Positions 5,011 through 5,128 of a DNA stretch of 5,128 nucleotides are shown in pieces. Numbering within the stretch: the first letter of the stretch is position 1; every line of letters starts with the position of its first letter. Location: NCBI GenBank assembly GCA_012841675.1, contig DUUG01000364.1, forward strand, positions 1-5,128, read 5' to 3'. The translations under genes and the position numbers were made by a program. The DNA is from Clostridiales bacterium. GTDB taxonomy: Bacteria; Bacillota; Clostridia; Oscillospirales; QAMX01. A model generated the notes under the pieces. The model was not told where the DNA came from. It saw only the letters and a list, made by a program, of their open reading frames with translations, and did not search any database.

Positions 5011-5128
5011 AGGTGCCCCCCCTGCAGTCTACCGTAACCTTCTTCATGCGTTGGTCTTGGATGGGGCGGTCGGCACGGTCGGTGGGCACAGAAACAATGG
5101 CGTCCACAACCTCCATACCGGAAATCAC
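4988..5128 (-). CDS. Cyclophilin-type peptidyl-prolyl cis-trans isomerase, C-terminal end (partial)
   Basis: The frame enters at the right edge and ends at TAA (4990-4988), giving 46 residues. 'VISGMEVVDAIVSVPTD' followed by 'DRPIQDQRMKKVTVD' is the standard last helix and strand of cyclophilins (GMxVVDxIxxVxTDxxDRPxxxxxIxxVxV). A short tail ending 'GGTYAEPQKR' follows, as in many clostridial members. These enzymes speed proline isomerisation during folding. Whether this one is cytoplasmic or secreted cannot be told because the N-terminus is missing. Its last 23 nt overlap the start of the DUF3810 gene in a different frame. Confidence 0.88.
   Translation of the reverse strand: MISGMEVVDAIVSVPTDRADRPIQDQRMKKVTVDCRGGTYAEPQKR

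Noticed and set aside
4988..5128. Fusion of cyclophilin with DUF3810
   Set aside because: The frames differ: an in-frame TAG stands upstream of the DUF3810 ATG, and the cyclophilin frame ends at TAA 4988. They overlap by 23 nt as separate genes.

Overview
The window comes from an endospore-forming, low-to-medium G+C Firmicute, most likely a member of the class Clostridia. The main evidence is a complete spoIIA operon (spoIIAA-spoIIAB-sigF), which encodes the forespore sigma factor sigma F and its control switch. DUF4358, DUF1294 and DUF3810 proteins next to it also fit Clostridia. Base composition looks even, near half G+C, with no sign of recent transfer, insertion sequence, tRNA, rRNA, CRISPR array or phage.

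Layout: almost everything reads on the minus strand, so gene order runs from high to low coordinates. At the right edge is the C-terminal end of a cyclophilin-type peptidyl-prolyl isomerase (4988-5128). It overlaps by 23 nt a DUF3810 membrane protein with a zinc-peptidase HELAH motif (3901-5010). Next comes a 190-nt non-coding stretch (3711-3900) with a candidate sporulation-type promoter and a strong minus-strand terminator at 3677-3710. A DUF1294 membrane protein follows (stop at 3368), sharing one base (TAATG) with folC (1974-3368). A second strong terminator (1923-1958) separates folC from spoIIAA (1589-1897), spoIIAB (1123-1578) and sigF (398-1123). The left edge holds the end of a plus-strand DUF4358 gene (1-312), which converges on sigF across a bidirectional terminator (312-339).

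How the genes work together: SpoIIAB binds and inhibits sigma F and phosphorylates SpoIIAA. Dephosphorylated SpoIIAA releases sigma F in the forespore. All three proteins keep their diagnostic motifs and are co-translated through tight spacing or a one-base overlap. FolC is housekeeping folate metabolism and has no evident link to the switch beyond adjacency.

Most of the window is ordinary. The parts worth a second look are non-coding. The only ATG available to the DUF1294 gene lies inside a terminator hairpin, while a strong Shine-Dalgarno just downstream has no ordinary start codon after it. The spoIIA operon also has almost no room for a promoter of its own downstream of the folC terminator. 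I found no convincing new multi-gene system.
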